Positions 1 through 8,187 of a stretch of DNA of 64,000 nucleotides are shown here, in pieces (position 1 is the first letter of the stretch; each line of letters begins with the position of its first letter). The translations under genes were made by a program, and so were the position numbers. The notes beneath the pieces were generated by a model that was not told where the DNA came from, ran no database searches, and saw only the letters and a list, made by a program, of their open reading frames with translations. The stretch is taken from positions 27,127 through 91,126 of the forward strand of contig CADDZM010000001.1 in the NCBI GenBank assembly GCA_902812345.1, in the 5' to 3' direction. The DNA comes from Chloroflexota bacterium. GTDB taxonomy: Bacteria; Chloroflexota; Chloroflexia; Chloroheliales; Chloroheliaceae.

Positions 1-507
1 TGGCTCGTGTATAAGCGCCCGGATAAGCGCGGCTTTCTGGCGCATGCCTTTGCTGTATTGACCCATCCGCAGTTGCCGCGTATCCCACAAATCAAAGTGC
101 TTTAGCAACTCTTCGCTACGTTCTTTAAGGAGTTTTGGCGGCACCCTTTGTAGTTCCCCAAAAAACTGCAAATATTCCAACACGCGCATCCGGTTGTATA
201 GGCCGGGTTGTTCGGTCAGGTGCCCGATAATCTTTCTTACTTCCAGCGGTTGCCTGACAGTATCGAACCCTCCTATACGGGCCTGCCCGCTGGTAGGGGT
301 AAGGATAGCTGCTAGCATCCTGGTAGTGGTGGTTTTGCCCGCACCGTTATGTCCCAGCAAAGCCAGGATTTGCCCCGCCTCTACCTTCAGTGAAACCCCT
401 TTTACAGCCTGGAATTCGCCGAACTCCTTTAACAGGTTTACGGCCTCGATCAGGGGCGGGGAACTATCGGAAGCCGGGACAAATTCTAATAAATCCAGAG
501 ATGCCAT
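1..507 (-). CDS. ABC transporter ATP-binding protein (C-terminus outside window)
   Basis: The first 169 residues of an ABC ATPase, running off the left edge. The Walker A motif GHNGAGKTT is at residues 52-60 and the signature segment YSKGMRQK at 151-158; Walker B would lie beyond the edge. The signature form and the GHNGAGKTTT loop are typical of ABC-2-type (CcmA/DrrA-like) exporters, so the membrane partner is probably encoded further left. The ATG at 505-507 is the first start in an open frame. Family is certain, substrate unknown. Confidence 0.93.
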   Translation of the reverse strand, partial: MASLDLLEFVPASDSSPPLIEAVNLLKEFGEFQAVKGVSLKVEAGQILALLGHNGAGKTTTTRMLAAILTPTSGQARIGGFDTVRQPLEVRKIIGHLTEQPGLYNRMRVLEYLQFFGELQRVPPKLLKERSEELLKHFDLWDTRQLRMGQYSKGMRQKAALIRALIHEP

Positions 508-636
508 AAAACTACTTTCTTTTGTAGGTAAACGAAGCCAGGCGTTACTGGCTTAGACCCAAATAGTCTGAGAAACGGCTCAGATAATTATAGGGCTTAA
601 AGGCAAGCCCACAAAGTAGGACTTTTGGTTCAAAAT

Positions 637-668
637 AAAAAGCCCTGTCGCAAGGGACAGAGCTTTTT
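637..668 (-). terminator. Intrinsic terminator of the glycoside-hydrolase-like gene
   Basis: Arms AAAAAGC/GCTTTTT and CTGTC/GACAG pair with one mismatch and a six-base loop. Read leftward the stem ends in a T run. It sits 16 bases after the stop codon of the gene ending at 684 and before the ABC gene start. Confidence 0.75.
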
Positions 669-683
669 GAAACCTGCTAAATA

Positions 684-2255
684 CTAGGGTCTGCGGCGTT
701 GGGTAAACAACCAGGCAGCCAGACCGCCGCCGGCAACTATCACCAGTATACCGCCGATAATAATTGGTAAGGCCGATCCGCTATCACCGGGGGTAACCGG
801 AGATGCAACCGCGCCAGCGGGCAAGGGAGTGCTGGTAGCCCTGGGTTGAGGCTGACCCGGAGTTGCAGTTGGTACAACCCGGGCTGCAACTGTAGCCGTG
901 GAACCGGCCGAACCAACCGTGGTGCCGCTTGTCCCAATTCCACTGGAAGTTGTTACAGCCGGCGCAAGGGCGGTACTTGACGGAACGACCGGGGCTGAAT
1001 CTGCCGGTAAGGGTGTAGATGTGATTGGTACAATTGGCGTACCCTGGGCTGGCGTTGGCTGATTGTGGGCCTTCAGGTAGTTAGTCGCGCTTGTCTGAAC
1101 CTCCTTATAAACCGGCTTTTCAACAAAATCTTTGGTTACCATCTGGAAATATTGCTCCGAAGCGTCATCTGGGATATCCCCCACCTGGCGGAAGAACCAG
1201 ACGAAAATAACCCCTGACCACGGCCAATTCTTTTTGGCGTAGTCAATACCCTGGACCGTCCAGTCAGCTTGCTGCTGTTCGGTCACCCGGCCCCAGGTCA
1301 ATCTATCGGCGGGCATAGAAGGGGGTGAAGCATTCCAGCCGTATTCGTTAAACCAGACTGCCTTGTTAGTGTCACCGTTTTTGACCATCACGTTGTGGAG
1401 AAGTTCCACCCGGCGATAATTCAAGACTTTAGGGTCAGGCGCGGCCTCCGGCGGAAATTCCAGGCCGTAAGCATTGGCTGGCATAATATCGAAGTAATCT
1501 TTCGCCCCGGCTTTGTACATCTGGTCCAGGTAGGTCAGCTCACTCAGGTTGATATTTTCTTCAAGGGTGATTGCCAGGGGAGCGGCCATAACCTTTACAT
1601 TCGGGTCAGTGGCCTTGACCGCCTTGTATGCCACCTTGAGCATATCTACATAAGCCACGGGGTTGACCTTTTTGGTAGGTTCCCACTCGCGTTCAAGGTT
1701 TGGCTCATTCCACACACTAATATATTGAACCTTACCTTTATAGTGCTGCACGAAAGCTTTCAAGAAGTCGGCGTAATCCTGGTAATTAGCCGGGTGACCG
1801 CCCGGGACTCCACCCGCCGGGTTCGCCCAGGCCGGGGTCTGGTCAATCCTGGCTACAATCTGGATACCATACTTGTTTGCCAGGTCTACAATCTCATCGA
1901 ATTTCTGCCAGCCTGACTTCTTGTTTTTGTCGTCGTTGAAATAACCTTTTTTAAACTCTATTTCATTCCAGGGGAAAAGTTGCTTGATCCACTTGATACC
2001 GGCCTGGCTAATCATCTGCAGGGTCCGGTCTTTTTTCCAATATTCAACTTCCTTGTCAAGAAAAGTGTTGGTGCCATACGGGTCAATATCTGTATTGGGG
2101 ATAGCGGCAGCCGGGGCCTGGGGTCCAACCGCCTGGGCTGGGGGCGGGGCTACCAGAAAAAGGGAAGCAAGCAAGACCTGGGACAAAAGCATCATCGTAA
2201 AAACAAGGGCTACCATCTTTAACCGCTTGTTTTTTGGTGTGTAAAACAAATTCAC
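684..2255 (-). CDS. Secreted, membrane-anchored clan GH-A glycoside hydrolase-like protein
   Basis: 523 residues. A basic N-terminus and hydrophobic stretch (about 13-40, ending PPPAQA) look like a signal peptide. The body resembles GH5/GH39-type TIM barrels: WNEPN at 182-186 supplies the acid/base Glu184, and FNEYGW at 302-307 supplies the likely nucleophile Glu304, about 120 residues on as expected for clan GH-A. After residue 400 comes a Thr/Pro/Ser-rich stalk, then a hydrophobic helix (about 495-515) and RRRP, so the enzyme is probably held on the outside of the cell. The GTG start follows AAAGGAG at good spacing. Substrate cannot be read from sequence. Confidence 0.85.
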   Translation of the reverse strand: MNLFYTPKNKRLKMVALVFTMMLLSQVLLASLFLVAPPPAQAVGPQAPAAAIPNTDIDPYGTNTFLDKEVEYWKKDRTLQMISQAGIKWIKQLFPWNEIEFKKGYFNDDKNKKSGWQKFDEIVDLANKYGIQIVARIDQTPAWANPAGGVPGGHPANYQDYADFLKAFVQHYKGKVQYISVWNEPNLEREWEPTKKVNPVAYVDMLKVAYKAVKATDPNVKVMAAPLAITLEENINLSELTYLDQMYKAGAKDYFDIMPANAYGLEFPPEAAPDPKVLNYRRVELLHNVMVKNGDTNKAVWFNEYGWNASPPSMPADRLTWGRVTEQQQADWTVQGIDYAKKNWPWSGVIFVWFFRQVGDIPDDASEQYFQMVTKDFVEKPVYKEVQTSATNYLKAHNQPTPAQGTPIVPITSTPLPADSAPVVPSSTALAPAVTTSSGIGTSGTTVGSAGSTATVAARVVPTATPGQPQPRATSTPLPAGAVASPVTPGDSGSALPIIIGGILVIVAGGGLAAWLFTQRRRP

Positions 2256-2388
2256 AAGACTCCTTTCAACAAACCCTTAGCAGGGAATGTTCTTTTACCA
2301 ACCCAAATGGGAACTAAAATGGAAAAGTTCGGCTCACAAAGTGTCGTCATTATACCATAATCCTGAGGAGGCTAAATCTCTTAAAACA

Positions 2389-2404
2389 TGTTTCACGTGG
2401 AACA
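2389..2404. promoter_or_regulatory. parS site 1 (ParB-binding)
   Basis: The 16-mer TGTTTCACGTGGAACA is the reverse complement of TGTTCCACGTGAAACA and fits the conserved bacterial parS consensus (TGTTNCACGTGAAACA). CATG flanks extend the palindrome to 2387-2406. It lies just upstream of the leftward -10 box. ParB would load here and spread to organise the origin region. Confidence 0.88.
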
Positions 2405-2486
2405 TGCTTGATAAACCAAAAGGAATTGCGTGGTAAGAAGAAAGTTGTACGTAAAACAAAGCGGGGGGATTGGGTCGTAAGTGTAT

Positions 2487-2520
2487 ACCCGCCCATGTTT
2501 CACGTGGAACATGGGCGGGT
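2487..2520. promoter_or_regulatory. parS site 2 inside a 34-base near-perfect palindrome
   Basis: The same 16-mer occurs at 2496-2511. Here it is the centre of a 34-base inverted repeat whose 13-base arms (beginning ACCCGCCCATGTT) match perfectly; the only unmatched pair is T2500/G2507. The extended symmetry is beyond what ParB needs. Because the core matches parS exactly, I call it a parS site rather than a terminator. Confidence 0.88.
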
Positions 2521-2599
2521 AATCAGAACGCCTTATTGCCTCAGATGCTATAATAAACCGCAGACAATATGATAAAACTTTTTAGTTGCAGGAAGCCTG

Positions 2600-3358
2600 A
2601 TGCCGGATTTGAAAATCACAAAACTTGGTTCGCGACTGGTCCAGCCGCGCATAGATGAAGGTGAATCCTCCTTATTAGCCAGAGCTTTTCGGACCCGCCT
2701 TCTCGAAGACGCTGCCCCCGACCCGGCCCTGCTCTATCCTAAAAAACCTGGTAAAGTCCGGGTGGCCGTCTTTAACGATACCAGCGAAAAGTTTAGAACC
2801 GTTATAAGGCGCATCGCTCTTACCGTAATTGCGCCGGTTGTGGCTTTACTCATAATCGGTTTTATTGTCCTCTCAACCATAAATCAACCGAAGCTCAGCT
2901 TACCCATCGAAACCGAGTCTGTTGTGCTGGGGGATGTTCCGGTTCCGGCGGGGGTCCGTCCGATAGAACGGGCTACTCTCTATTCTCCCAGCCAGTTTAT
3001 TGATGTATACTTAAACCAGGTGCTGCCTAATTATTCCGACCAGTTCAAGTCGGCTGCCTCTTATATTGGTCCGAATTCGCAGGATGAATTAAACGCCTTT
3101 TACAATACCAGGTTGCTTCAGACCAAATCGTTACGCTGGCAAACTTATGGCAAACCGGCTACCTATAATATAACTTTCACCAGCCTTTATGTCAGGGCTT
3201 TAAGTTCACAGGTTCCTGGTTCAATTGAAGCTCTCGTGGTGCAGTTCGAGCCGGTTAGCGTCGGTATTTTGAAACAAGACCCTGCCTATTATGATAAGCA
3301 GGCTAAATTAGGCGAAACAGTTATTATTTTATCCAAAGCATGGCTTACGCCACGTTAG
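2600..3358 (+). CDS. Single-pass membrane protein of unknown function
   Basis: 252 residues. I do not recognise the family. An N-terminal soluble segment of about 65 residues precedes one transmembrane helix (about 66-92, rich in Ile, Val and Leu), then an extracytoplasmic domain of about 160 residues with no signal peptide or lipobox. The ATG follows AGGAA. The gene starts about 90 bases from parS site 2 and is followed by another membrane-anchored protein gene 68 bases on, so the two may be co-transcribed. Confidence 0.7.
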   Translation: MPDLKITKLGSRLVQPRIDEGESSLLARAFRTRLLEDAAPDPALLYPKKPGKVRVAVFNDTSEKFRTVIRRIALTVIAPVVALLIIGFIVLSTINQPKLSLPIETESVVLGDVPVPAGVRPIERATLYSPSQFIDVYLNQVLPNYSDQFKSAASYIGPNSQDELNAFYNTRLLQTKSLRWQTYGKPATYNITFTSLYVRALSSQVPGSIEALVVQFEPVSVGILKQDPAYYDKQAKLGETVIILSKAWLTPR

Positions 3359-3426
3359 TAGTTCCTGGTCTTTGTTCGACAACTCTTCGGGGAAGTTGAA
3401 AGCAGAATTGGAAAAGGGAGTAAATT

Positions 3427-4134
3427 TTGAAAACTATTTTTGGATTTTTAACAGGAGCCGTTGTTGGCGCGGGTGGTCTGTTTGGTTTAAGAAAAGTTCT
3501 AAAGATGGTGGACAACACCGAAGTTACCGCTTCACCAGGTGCCGCCAGCCCTGGAGGTGCGGGTTCTTCTGGCCTTCACAAGAGTCCTTTGAAGACGCAG
3601 GAGGCGCCGGATACCCTTATGACACCAGGCGCCACTACCCGTGTTTCAGTTGATTTGGAAAAAGCCCAGGAAGCAGAGAACAATCCTGAAGAGCTTGTTA
3701 GTATGGTTGGAGAACCGGTCGACCGGCACCAGGAACCTGTTGCGGCTGTCGAAAGCGACCCGGAAGCGGTTACACCACGCTCCGAAAGCGCCGAGAACGC
3801 TATACCAGATAATATAGTGGTAAAACCGGCTAATACCTCTTCTCCTACCCGACCCAAAGACTCGGATAAAGCCGCTAGTTCAGAAATTAACGCAGTAAAA
3901 AATCCTGCCACAACTTCCCGCTCTCCACAGGGAGATGATTTCAGGGTTATTATGGATATTGGCCCGGTCTTTAATCAGAAACTGCGTGACGCGGGTATCA
4001 AAAGTTTTAGTGATTTAGTTAAACTTACCCCGGCCCAGATCGAGGAAAAGACTGGCATTCCTGCCGAAAGAATCGAACGTGGGCGGTGGCTTGAACAGGT
4101 CAGGGAAATAATGGCGAGTGAGGCCAGAGAATAA
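3427..4134 (+). CDS. Membrane-anchored helix-hairpin-helix (DUF4332-like) protein
   Basis: 235 residues. The start is a TTG six bases after GGGAG. A glycine-rich hydrophobic N-terminus (about 3-22) is a likely membrane anchor. The middle (about 35-170) is a low-complexity Pro/Ala/Glu/Ser linker. The C-terminus (about 175-225) reads IMDIGPVFNQKLRDAGI and then a TPAQIEEKTGIP turn, typical of tandem HhH motifs of the DUF4332/HHH_5 type that bind DNA or mediate protein contacts. No nuclease residues are visible. Function unknown. Confidence 0.75.
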   Translation: MKTIFGFLTGAVVGAGGLFGLRKVLKMVDNTEVTASPGAASPGGAGSSGLHKSPLKTQEAPDTLMTPGATTRVSVDLEKAQEAENNPEELVSMVGEPVDRHQEPVAAVESDPEAVTPRSESAENAIPDNIVVKPANTSSPTRPKDSDKAASSEINAVKNPATTSRSPQGDDFRVIMDIGPVFNQKLRDAGIKSFSDLVKLTPAQIEEKTGIPAERIERGRWLEQVREIMASEARE

Positions 4135-4147
4135 ATCGGTTTTTCCG

Positions 4148-4197
4148 CTGGCAAACAAGAGGAGCGGTTTTCTCGAACCGCTCCTCTTGTTTGCCAG
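4148..4197. terminator. Bidirectional intrinsic terminator between convergent genes
   Basis: A perfect 22-bp stem (arm begins CTGGCAAACAAGAGG) with a six-base loop lies between the rightward gene ending at 4134 and the leftward gene ending at 4213. T-rich sequence follows on both sides, though neither run is long. Confidence 0.8.
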
Positions 4198-4212
4198 GTT
4201 ATTTCTTAAAGA

Positions 4213-4428
4213 TTAATGGCGTTCGGCTAAAATCTTCTCAATGGCTTCCAATTCCGCCTGCTTCTTATCTATTTCCACCCGTGTATAATCGGCAACTGGT
4301 ATCATCGCAGCCTTTACGGACATGCGGTACTGCTCGTCTAGTTGGCTAATAGTCTTGCGATACCCATCAGCTAAGGATTGCAAGCGGTCGCTGGGTAGCT
4401 GTCTTATCTTCTCAATATAATCTTCCAT
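4213..4428 (-). CDS. Small helical protein of unknown function
   Basis: 71 residues starting at the ATG at 4426-4428, which has GGTAGGAAA just upstream; a TTG nine codons earlier lacks a ribosome site. The protein is charged and helical (DYIEKIRQLPSDRLQSL then KKQAELEAIEKILAERH), likely a short coiled coil. A TATAAT box on the same strand lies just past the radA terminator, suggesting its own promoter. No family recognised. Confidence 0.6.
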   Translation of the reverse strand: MEDYIEKIRQLPSDRLQSLADGYRKTISQLDEQYRMSVKAAMIPVADYTRVEIDKKQAELEAIEKILAERH

Positions 4429-4496
4429 AACAGATTTCCTACCATATCTTCTCAATCAAAGAAGCTTCTCAGAATTATCAACAATTATACACAAAA

Positions 4497-4527
4497 GTAT
4501 CCACATTGTTACGAACAATGTGGATAC
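4497..4527 (-). terminator. Intrinsic terminator of radA
   Basis: A perfect 14-bp stem (GTATCCACATTGTT and its complement) around the loop ACG, followed leftward by TTTTGTG. It lies 40 bases after the radA stop. Confidence 0.8.
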
Positions 4528-4566
4528 GCTAACACGCAATTAGAAATTTCCAGATGGCCTCCGACC

Positions 4567-6207
4567 TTAAAAATCGTCAAGATTATACCCTTCGATTTCC
4601 TCTCCAAATTCGTCCACCACCGGCCCAATGTTACCTGCCGGGGCAGCTACCGGTGCTTCTGGCTGACTCCGCCGGCGCCCTTTCCGGTCAGATTTCTCGC
4701 TGTTGTCCGCCTCTTTCGGCACCAGGGCGTATTCAAGGGCGTCTTGCAAGGTCGCTGCTCCATAGGCCTGTAAGCCGGGTGGTAATGGTAAAGGCCGCCC
4801 GTTAGCTGTCGCACTGCGCGGATAGACTGCCCTGGTAAATCCAAGTTTGGCTGCTTCGGCTAAACGCCGCTCCAGTTGGTTGACCATTCGTATTTCGCCG
4901 TTAAGACCGACCTCGCCAATTAAAACCGTGTTTGGGTCTATTTCCGCTTCGTGGTAGGACGAGACAATCACCGCCGCAACGCTTAAATCCGCCGCCGGTT
5001 CCGTCACTTTAAGTCCACCAACTACGTTCACATATACATCCTGGTTTCCGAGCGGTACACCCAGGCGTTTACTCAAAACCGCGGTTAACAACAGCAGGCG
5101 GTTCATATCAATACCATTGGTGGCCCGGCGCGGCATCCCGGTGTAACATTGGCTGCACAACGCCTGCACTTCTACCAGGATTGGCCGGGTACCTTCAAGG
5201 GTTACGGCAACCCCTGAACCGGGCGCGCCCTTGATGCGTTCGGCCAGGAAAGCCTGGCTTGGATTGCTTACCTCGACCATTCCATCGCCGCTCATTTCAA
5301 AGACGCCGACTTCGTTAGTCGAGCCAAAACGGTTCTTCACGCCGCGCAAAAGCCGGTACTGGTGAAAACGGTCGCCTTCCAGGTATAACACGGCATCCAC
5401 CATGTGTTCCAGGACGCGCGGCCCGGCAATATTGCCTTCTTTGGTGACGTGTCCGACCAGGAAAATAGGAATAGCCCGTTTCTTCGCCAGCCGCATCAGG
5501 GTCGCGGCGCACTCTCGTACCTGGGTCACGCTACCGGCGGCAGCAGTCATTTCAGCCCCAATTCCTTCGTCCCAGAGACCCAGGCCAAAGCCTAAACCCT
5601 GGTCTTCATCACCGGCGTTACGTTCTTTGTGAGAAAGATAGACCGTTTGAATAGAGTCGATTACCACCAGGGATGGTTTCATCTGTTCGATATGGTCAAG
5701 GATAAGATTTAGATTGGTCTCGCTTAGCAGGTACAGTTCCTTGGGAGCCAGACCCAAACGGTGCGCCCGCAACTTGATCTGGTCGGCTGACTCTTCAGCG
5801 GAAACGTACAGCACCGAGCCGGTCGATTCAGCCAGGGCCGCCGTTACCTGTAACAGCAGCGTAGATTTACCAATGCCAGGGTCGCCACTGATAAGGGTCA
5901 GGGAACCCGGTACGATACCACCGCCCATTACCCGGTCAAACTCACCGATAGGGACGGTAATACGTTTGAAGTTCTCGGTCTCCATTGTGGCGATACTGCG
6001 GGGCCGGTTACCTGATTTGGCTGCGCCGTTTTTCCCTTCTCCATCCAGCCCGCTTCCGGTTCTGAAGTTAATTGCCTTCTCAGGAGCTTTGATAGTTTCG
6101 TTAAAGCTGTTAAACTCGTTACATTCCGGGCAGCGCCCCATCCATTTATAACTCTCGTAACTACACTTGCTGCATGTATAGACTACGCGTGGTCGCCCTT
6201 TTGCCAT
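4567..6207 (-). CDS. radA: DNA repair protein RadA (Sms)
   Basis: 546 residues. RadA is a RecA-related hexameric ATPase that drives branch migration in recombination. Seen in order: a four-Cys zinc finger (C12, C15, C26, C29), Walker A (GDPGIGKST, about 108-116), the RadA signature KNRFGSTNE (291-299), and a C-terminal Lon-protease-like domain. It is longer than the usual 450-460 residues: an insertion of roughly 20-25 residues, Gly- and Asp-rich (about 193-222), sits just before AAGSVTQVRE, and a charged C-terminal tail follows the Lon-like domain. The ATG has GGGAGAGGATAGG upstream. Confidence 0.96.
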   Translation of the reverse strand: MAKGRPRVVYTCSKCSYESYKWMGRCPECNEFNSFNETIKAPEKAINFRTGSGLDGEGKNGAAKSGNRPRSIATMETENFKRITVPIGEFDRVMGGGIVPGSLTLISGDPGIGKSTLLLQVTAALAESTGSVLYVSAEESADQIKLRAHRLGLAPKELYLLSETNLNLILDHIEQMKPSLVVIDSIQTVYLSHKERNAGDEDQGLGFGLGLWDEGIGAEMTAAAGSVTQVRECAATLMRLAKKRAIPIFLVGHVTKEGNIAGPRVLEHMVDAVLYLEGDRFHQYRLLRGVKNRFGSTNEVGVFEMSGDGMVEVSNPSQAFLAERIKGAPGSGVAVTLEGTRPILVEVQALCSQCYTGMPRRATNGIDMNRLLLLTAVLSKRLGVPLGNQDVYVNVVGGLKVTEPAADLSVAAVIVSSYHEAEIDPNTVLIGEVGLNGEIRMVNQLERRLAEAAKLGFTRAVYPRSATANGRPLPLPPGLQAYGAATLQDALEYALVPKEADNSEKSDRKGRRRSQPEAPVAAPAGNIGPVVDEFGEEIEGYNLDDF

Positions 6208-6248
6208 TCCTATCCTCTCCCATACTATTTAGAACTTTAGTTCAATAT

Positions 6249-6254
6249 ATTATA
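6249..6254 (-). promoter_or_regulatory. Candidate -10 box for radA
   Basis: TATAAT on the minus strand, about 42 bases upstream of the radA start. A possible -35 (TTGAGC) is 19 bases further up, longer than ideal. Confidence 0.4.
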
Positions 6255-6312
6255 CCATATATTTTCTACTACAGCTCAACTTACTTGACATAACTAAAAA
6301 GCTCTTTTAACT

Positions 6313-6352
6313 CTTTAAATAAGGTGGGAAATAAAAAAAGGCCACCTTAAAG
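6313..6352 (-). terminator. Imperfect hairpin downstream of rdgB
   Basis: Arms CTTTAA and AAGGTGG pair with CCACCTT and the following AAAG, with a short bulge. The T run on the leftward strand falls in the loop rather than after the stem, so its role as a terminator is uncertain. Confidence 0.3.
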
Positions 6353-6391
6353 ATGTCCCTCACGCTTATTAGTATTTATTGCCCGTATGGG

Positions 6392-7000
6392 CTATGGGCG
6401 CACGTATTTTTTGATGAAAGGCCGGATGCGGGTAACAGCGTTGCCCCGGTGGCTGTACAAATCCTTCTCGGTGCCGCTTAACTCGGCAAGGGTGCGGTTG
6501 GCCGTTTTCACCACAAAAATCGGGTCATAGCCGAAACCGTTGGTGCCGCGCTGCTGCCGGGTAATAAACCCCTCGCAAAAGCCGTTCTCGACTTTCAAAA
6601 TCTCGCCCGCTGGATTAGCAAAAGCGACCGCCGCCACAAACCGGGCGGTTAGCTGCTCGTCAGGCAAGTCCGGGGGTAGTTTAGAAAGAAGGAAATTTAT
6701 CCGATCCTGGTCGGTCTTGCCTTCCCCGGCGAAGCGTTTGGAAAATACGCCGGGTTGGCCGTCCAGGGCGTCCACTTCAAGGCCGGAATCATCCGCCAGG
6801 GCGAGAAGATGGGCCGCCTGGGCGTACTGGACCGCTTTAAGAACAGCGTTTTCCTCAAAAGTACTGCCGGTCTCCTCGACACCAAAGTCAGCAGGCAGAC
6901 CGGCTTCCAGCGGTGTCACCAATTCAAGATCGGGCAAGTTGAGCAAAGTACGCATCTCGGCTAGCTTGCCCGGGTTATTGGTCGCCACCAGTAACTTCAT
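6392..7000 (-). CDS. rdgB: RdgB/Ham1-type XTP/dITP diphosphatase
   Basis: 202 residues, normal for the family. It hydrolyses dITP, XTP and other deaminated purine nucleotides to monophosphates, keeping them out of nucleic acids. Seen: N-terminal LLVATNNPGK (3-12), acidic metal site ADDSGLEVDAL with Asp71/Asp72, GVFSKRFAG (about 85-93), and the nucleobase loop GTNGFGYDPIF (153-163). It starts three bases after the stop of the upstream M24 peptidase gene, so the two are translated from one message. Confidence 0.95.
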   Translation of the reverse strand: MKLLVATNNPGKLAEMRTLLNLPDLELVTPLEAGLPADFGVEETGSTFEENAVLKAVQYAQAAHLLALADDSGLEVDALDGQPGVFSKRFAGEGKTDQDRINFLLSKLPPDLPDEQLTARFVAAVAFANPAGEILKVENGFCEGFITRQQRGTNGFGYDPIFVVKTANRTLAELSGTEKDLYSHRGNAVTRIRPFIKKYVRP

Positions 7001-7002
7001 TC

Positions 7003-8127
7003 TTATTTGACCCGGACGTAATCGTGAGTGCTGAGGTTGATATTTTCTTCCCCATCCTCGGTAACGATGGCGATATCCTCAATCCGCACGCCGAATCGCC
7101 CTGGCAGGTAAATGCCCGGTTCGATACTGAAGGCCATGCCCGGTTCCAACGTCAGGCTGTTGCCGCCTACGATATACGGTTCTTCATGGACTTCCATTCC
7201 AATGCCGTGACCGGTGCGGTGGACGAAATATTGACCGTACCTGCCTTCGGTAATGACCTGGCGGGCGGCAGCATCCACTGATTCACAGGAAACACCGGGC
7301 CGGGCCTGTTTATGTCCGGCGGCTCGCGCCTGGTTGACCAGGTTATAGACTTTCTCGAAATCGGGGTCGGGTGTGCCGCCTTCGACCAGGACGGTCCTGG
7401 TCATATCGCTGCAATAGCCCTTATAGGCGCCGCCGAAATCCAGGACAACCACATCACCCGGCTCGATAACCCGGTCGCCGGTATGGTGATGAGGCTGCGC
7501 GCCGTTAGGGCCGCTCCCTACAATGCAGAAGAGCATTTTTTCCTGGCCGTACTTCAAAAGCAGGCCGTTAATATCGCCCATAAGCTCACGCTCGGTCCGG
7601 CCGCTGAATTGCAATTTCACAATGTCCGTGAAGGCTTTATCGGCGATAGCGGCGGCATCCTTGAGCAGTTGCCCTTCTTCGGCGGACTTGATGATACGCA
7701 GCGCCTTCAAAACCTCGCTGGCTCTGGACCACTCTGCATCCGGCAGCACTTTTTGCAACTCCAGCAGGAACATACTCCAGAGTTGATTGCCGACCGCCGC
7801 TTTGACCGGGCCGGAGGCCGAGCCGACCAGTTGGTGCAGGCGGCCCTGTGGGCCTTCCGCGTCGGTCCAGTCCAACAGTTCGAAGAAGCCCGCGTATTTG
7901 CTGGTCGCCAGTTTTTCGAGGGCCGGGACAATCATGGCCGGTTCGCCCTTCTGGGCAATGACCATCAGCATCATGCGTTCGTTATCCATGCCCGGCGTGC
8001 CAATGAGGTATTGCAGGTCCGCGCCCGGCCCTATGAAAAGATAATCTATGCCCTTTTCGGCCATCACCTCTTTGGCCCGCTGGTAGCGCTCCTGGTAAAT
8101 GTTAGAATTTGTTACCGTCGCAGACAT
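7003..8127 (-). CDS. M24 family Xaa-Pro aminopeptidase-like metallopeptidase
   Basis: 374 residues. The N-terminal creatinase-like domain (about 1-150) is followed by a pita-bread catalytic domain. All five dinuclear metal ligands are visible: Asp230 and Asp241 in VLDFGGAYKGYCSDMTRT, His307 in HRTGHGIGMEVHE, Glu336 in SIEPGIY and Glu350 in VRIED. This is the PepQ/PepP pattern, so it probably removes an N-terminal residue before proline. Cytoplasmic, no signal. Co-transcribed with rdgB downstream. Exact substrate (dipeptide or longer) is not determined. Confidence 0.92.
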   Translation of the reverse strand: MSATVTNSNIYQERYQRAKEVMAEKGIDYLFIGPGADLQYLIGTPGMDNERMMLMVIAQKGEPAMIVPALEKLATSKYAGFFELLDWTDAEGPQGRLHQLVGSASGPVKAAVGNQLWSMFLLELQKVLPDAEWSRASEVLKALRIIKSAEEGQLLKDAAAIADKAFTDIVKLQFSGRTERELMGDINGLLLKYGQEKMLFCIVGSGPNGAQPHHHTGDRVIEPGDVVVLDFGGAYKGYCSDMTRTVLVEGGTPDPDFEKVYNLVNQARAAGHKQARPGVSCESVDAAARQVITEGRYGQYFVHRTGHGIGMEVHEEPYIVGGNSLTLEPGMAFSIEPGIYLPGRFGVRIEDIAIVTEDGEENINLSTHDYVRVK

Positions 8128-8187
8128 TCCGCATCTCCTTTTATAAGTAAGCAGTTATTTCGTTTTTCGTGCTTTGGGTCGTGCTAT

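Larger units (their letters stand above)
2256..2599. other. Divergent intergenic region carrying two parS sites
   Basis: 344 bases without a gene between divergent genes. It holds a leftward -10 box (TATAAT, reverse complement of 2349-2354) for the hydrolase gene and two parS-like sites about 107 bases apart, listed separately. No convincing -35 is visible for either direction. Confidence 0.7.
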
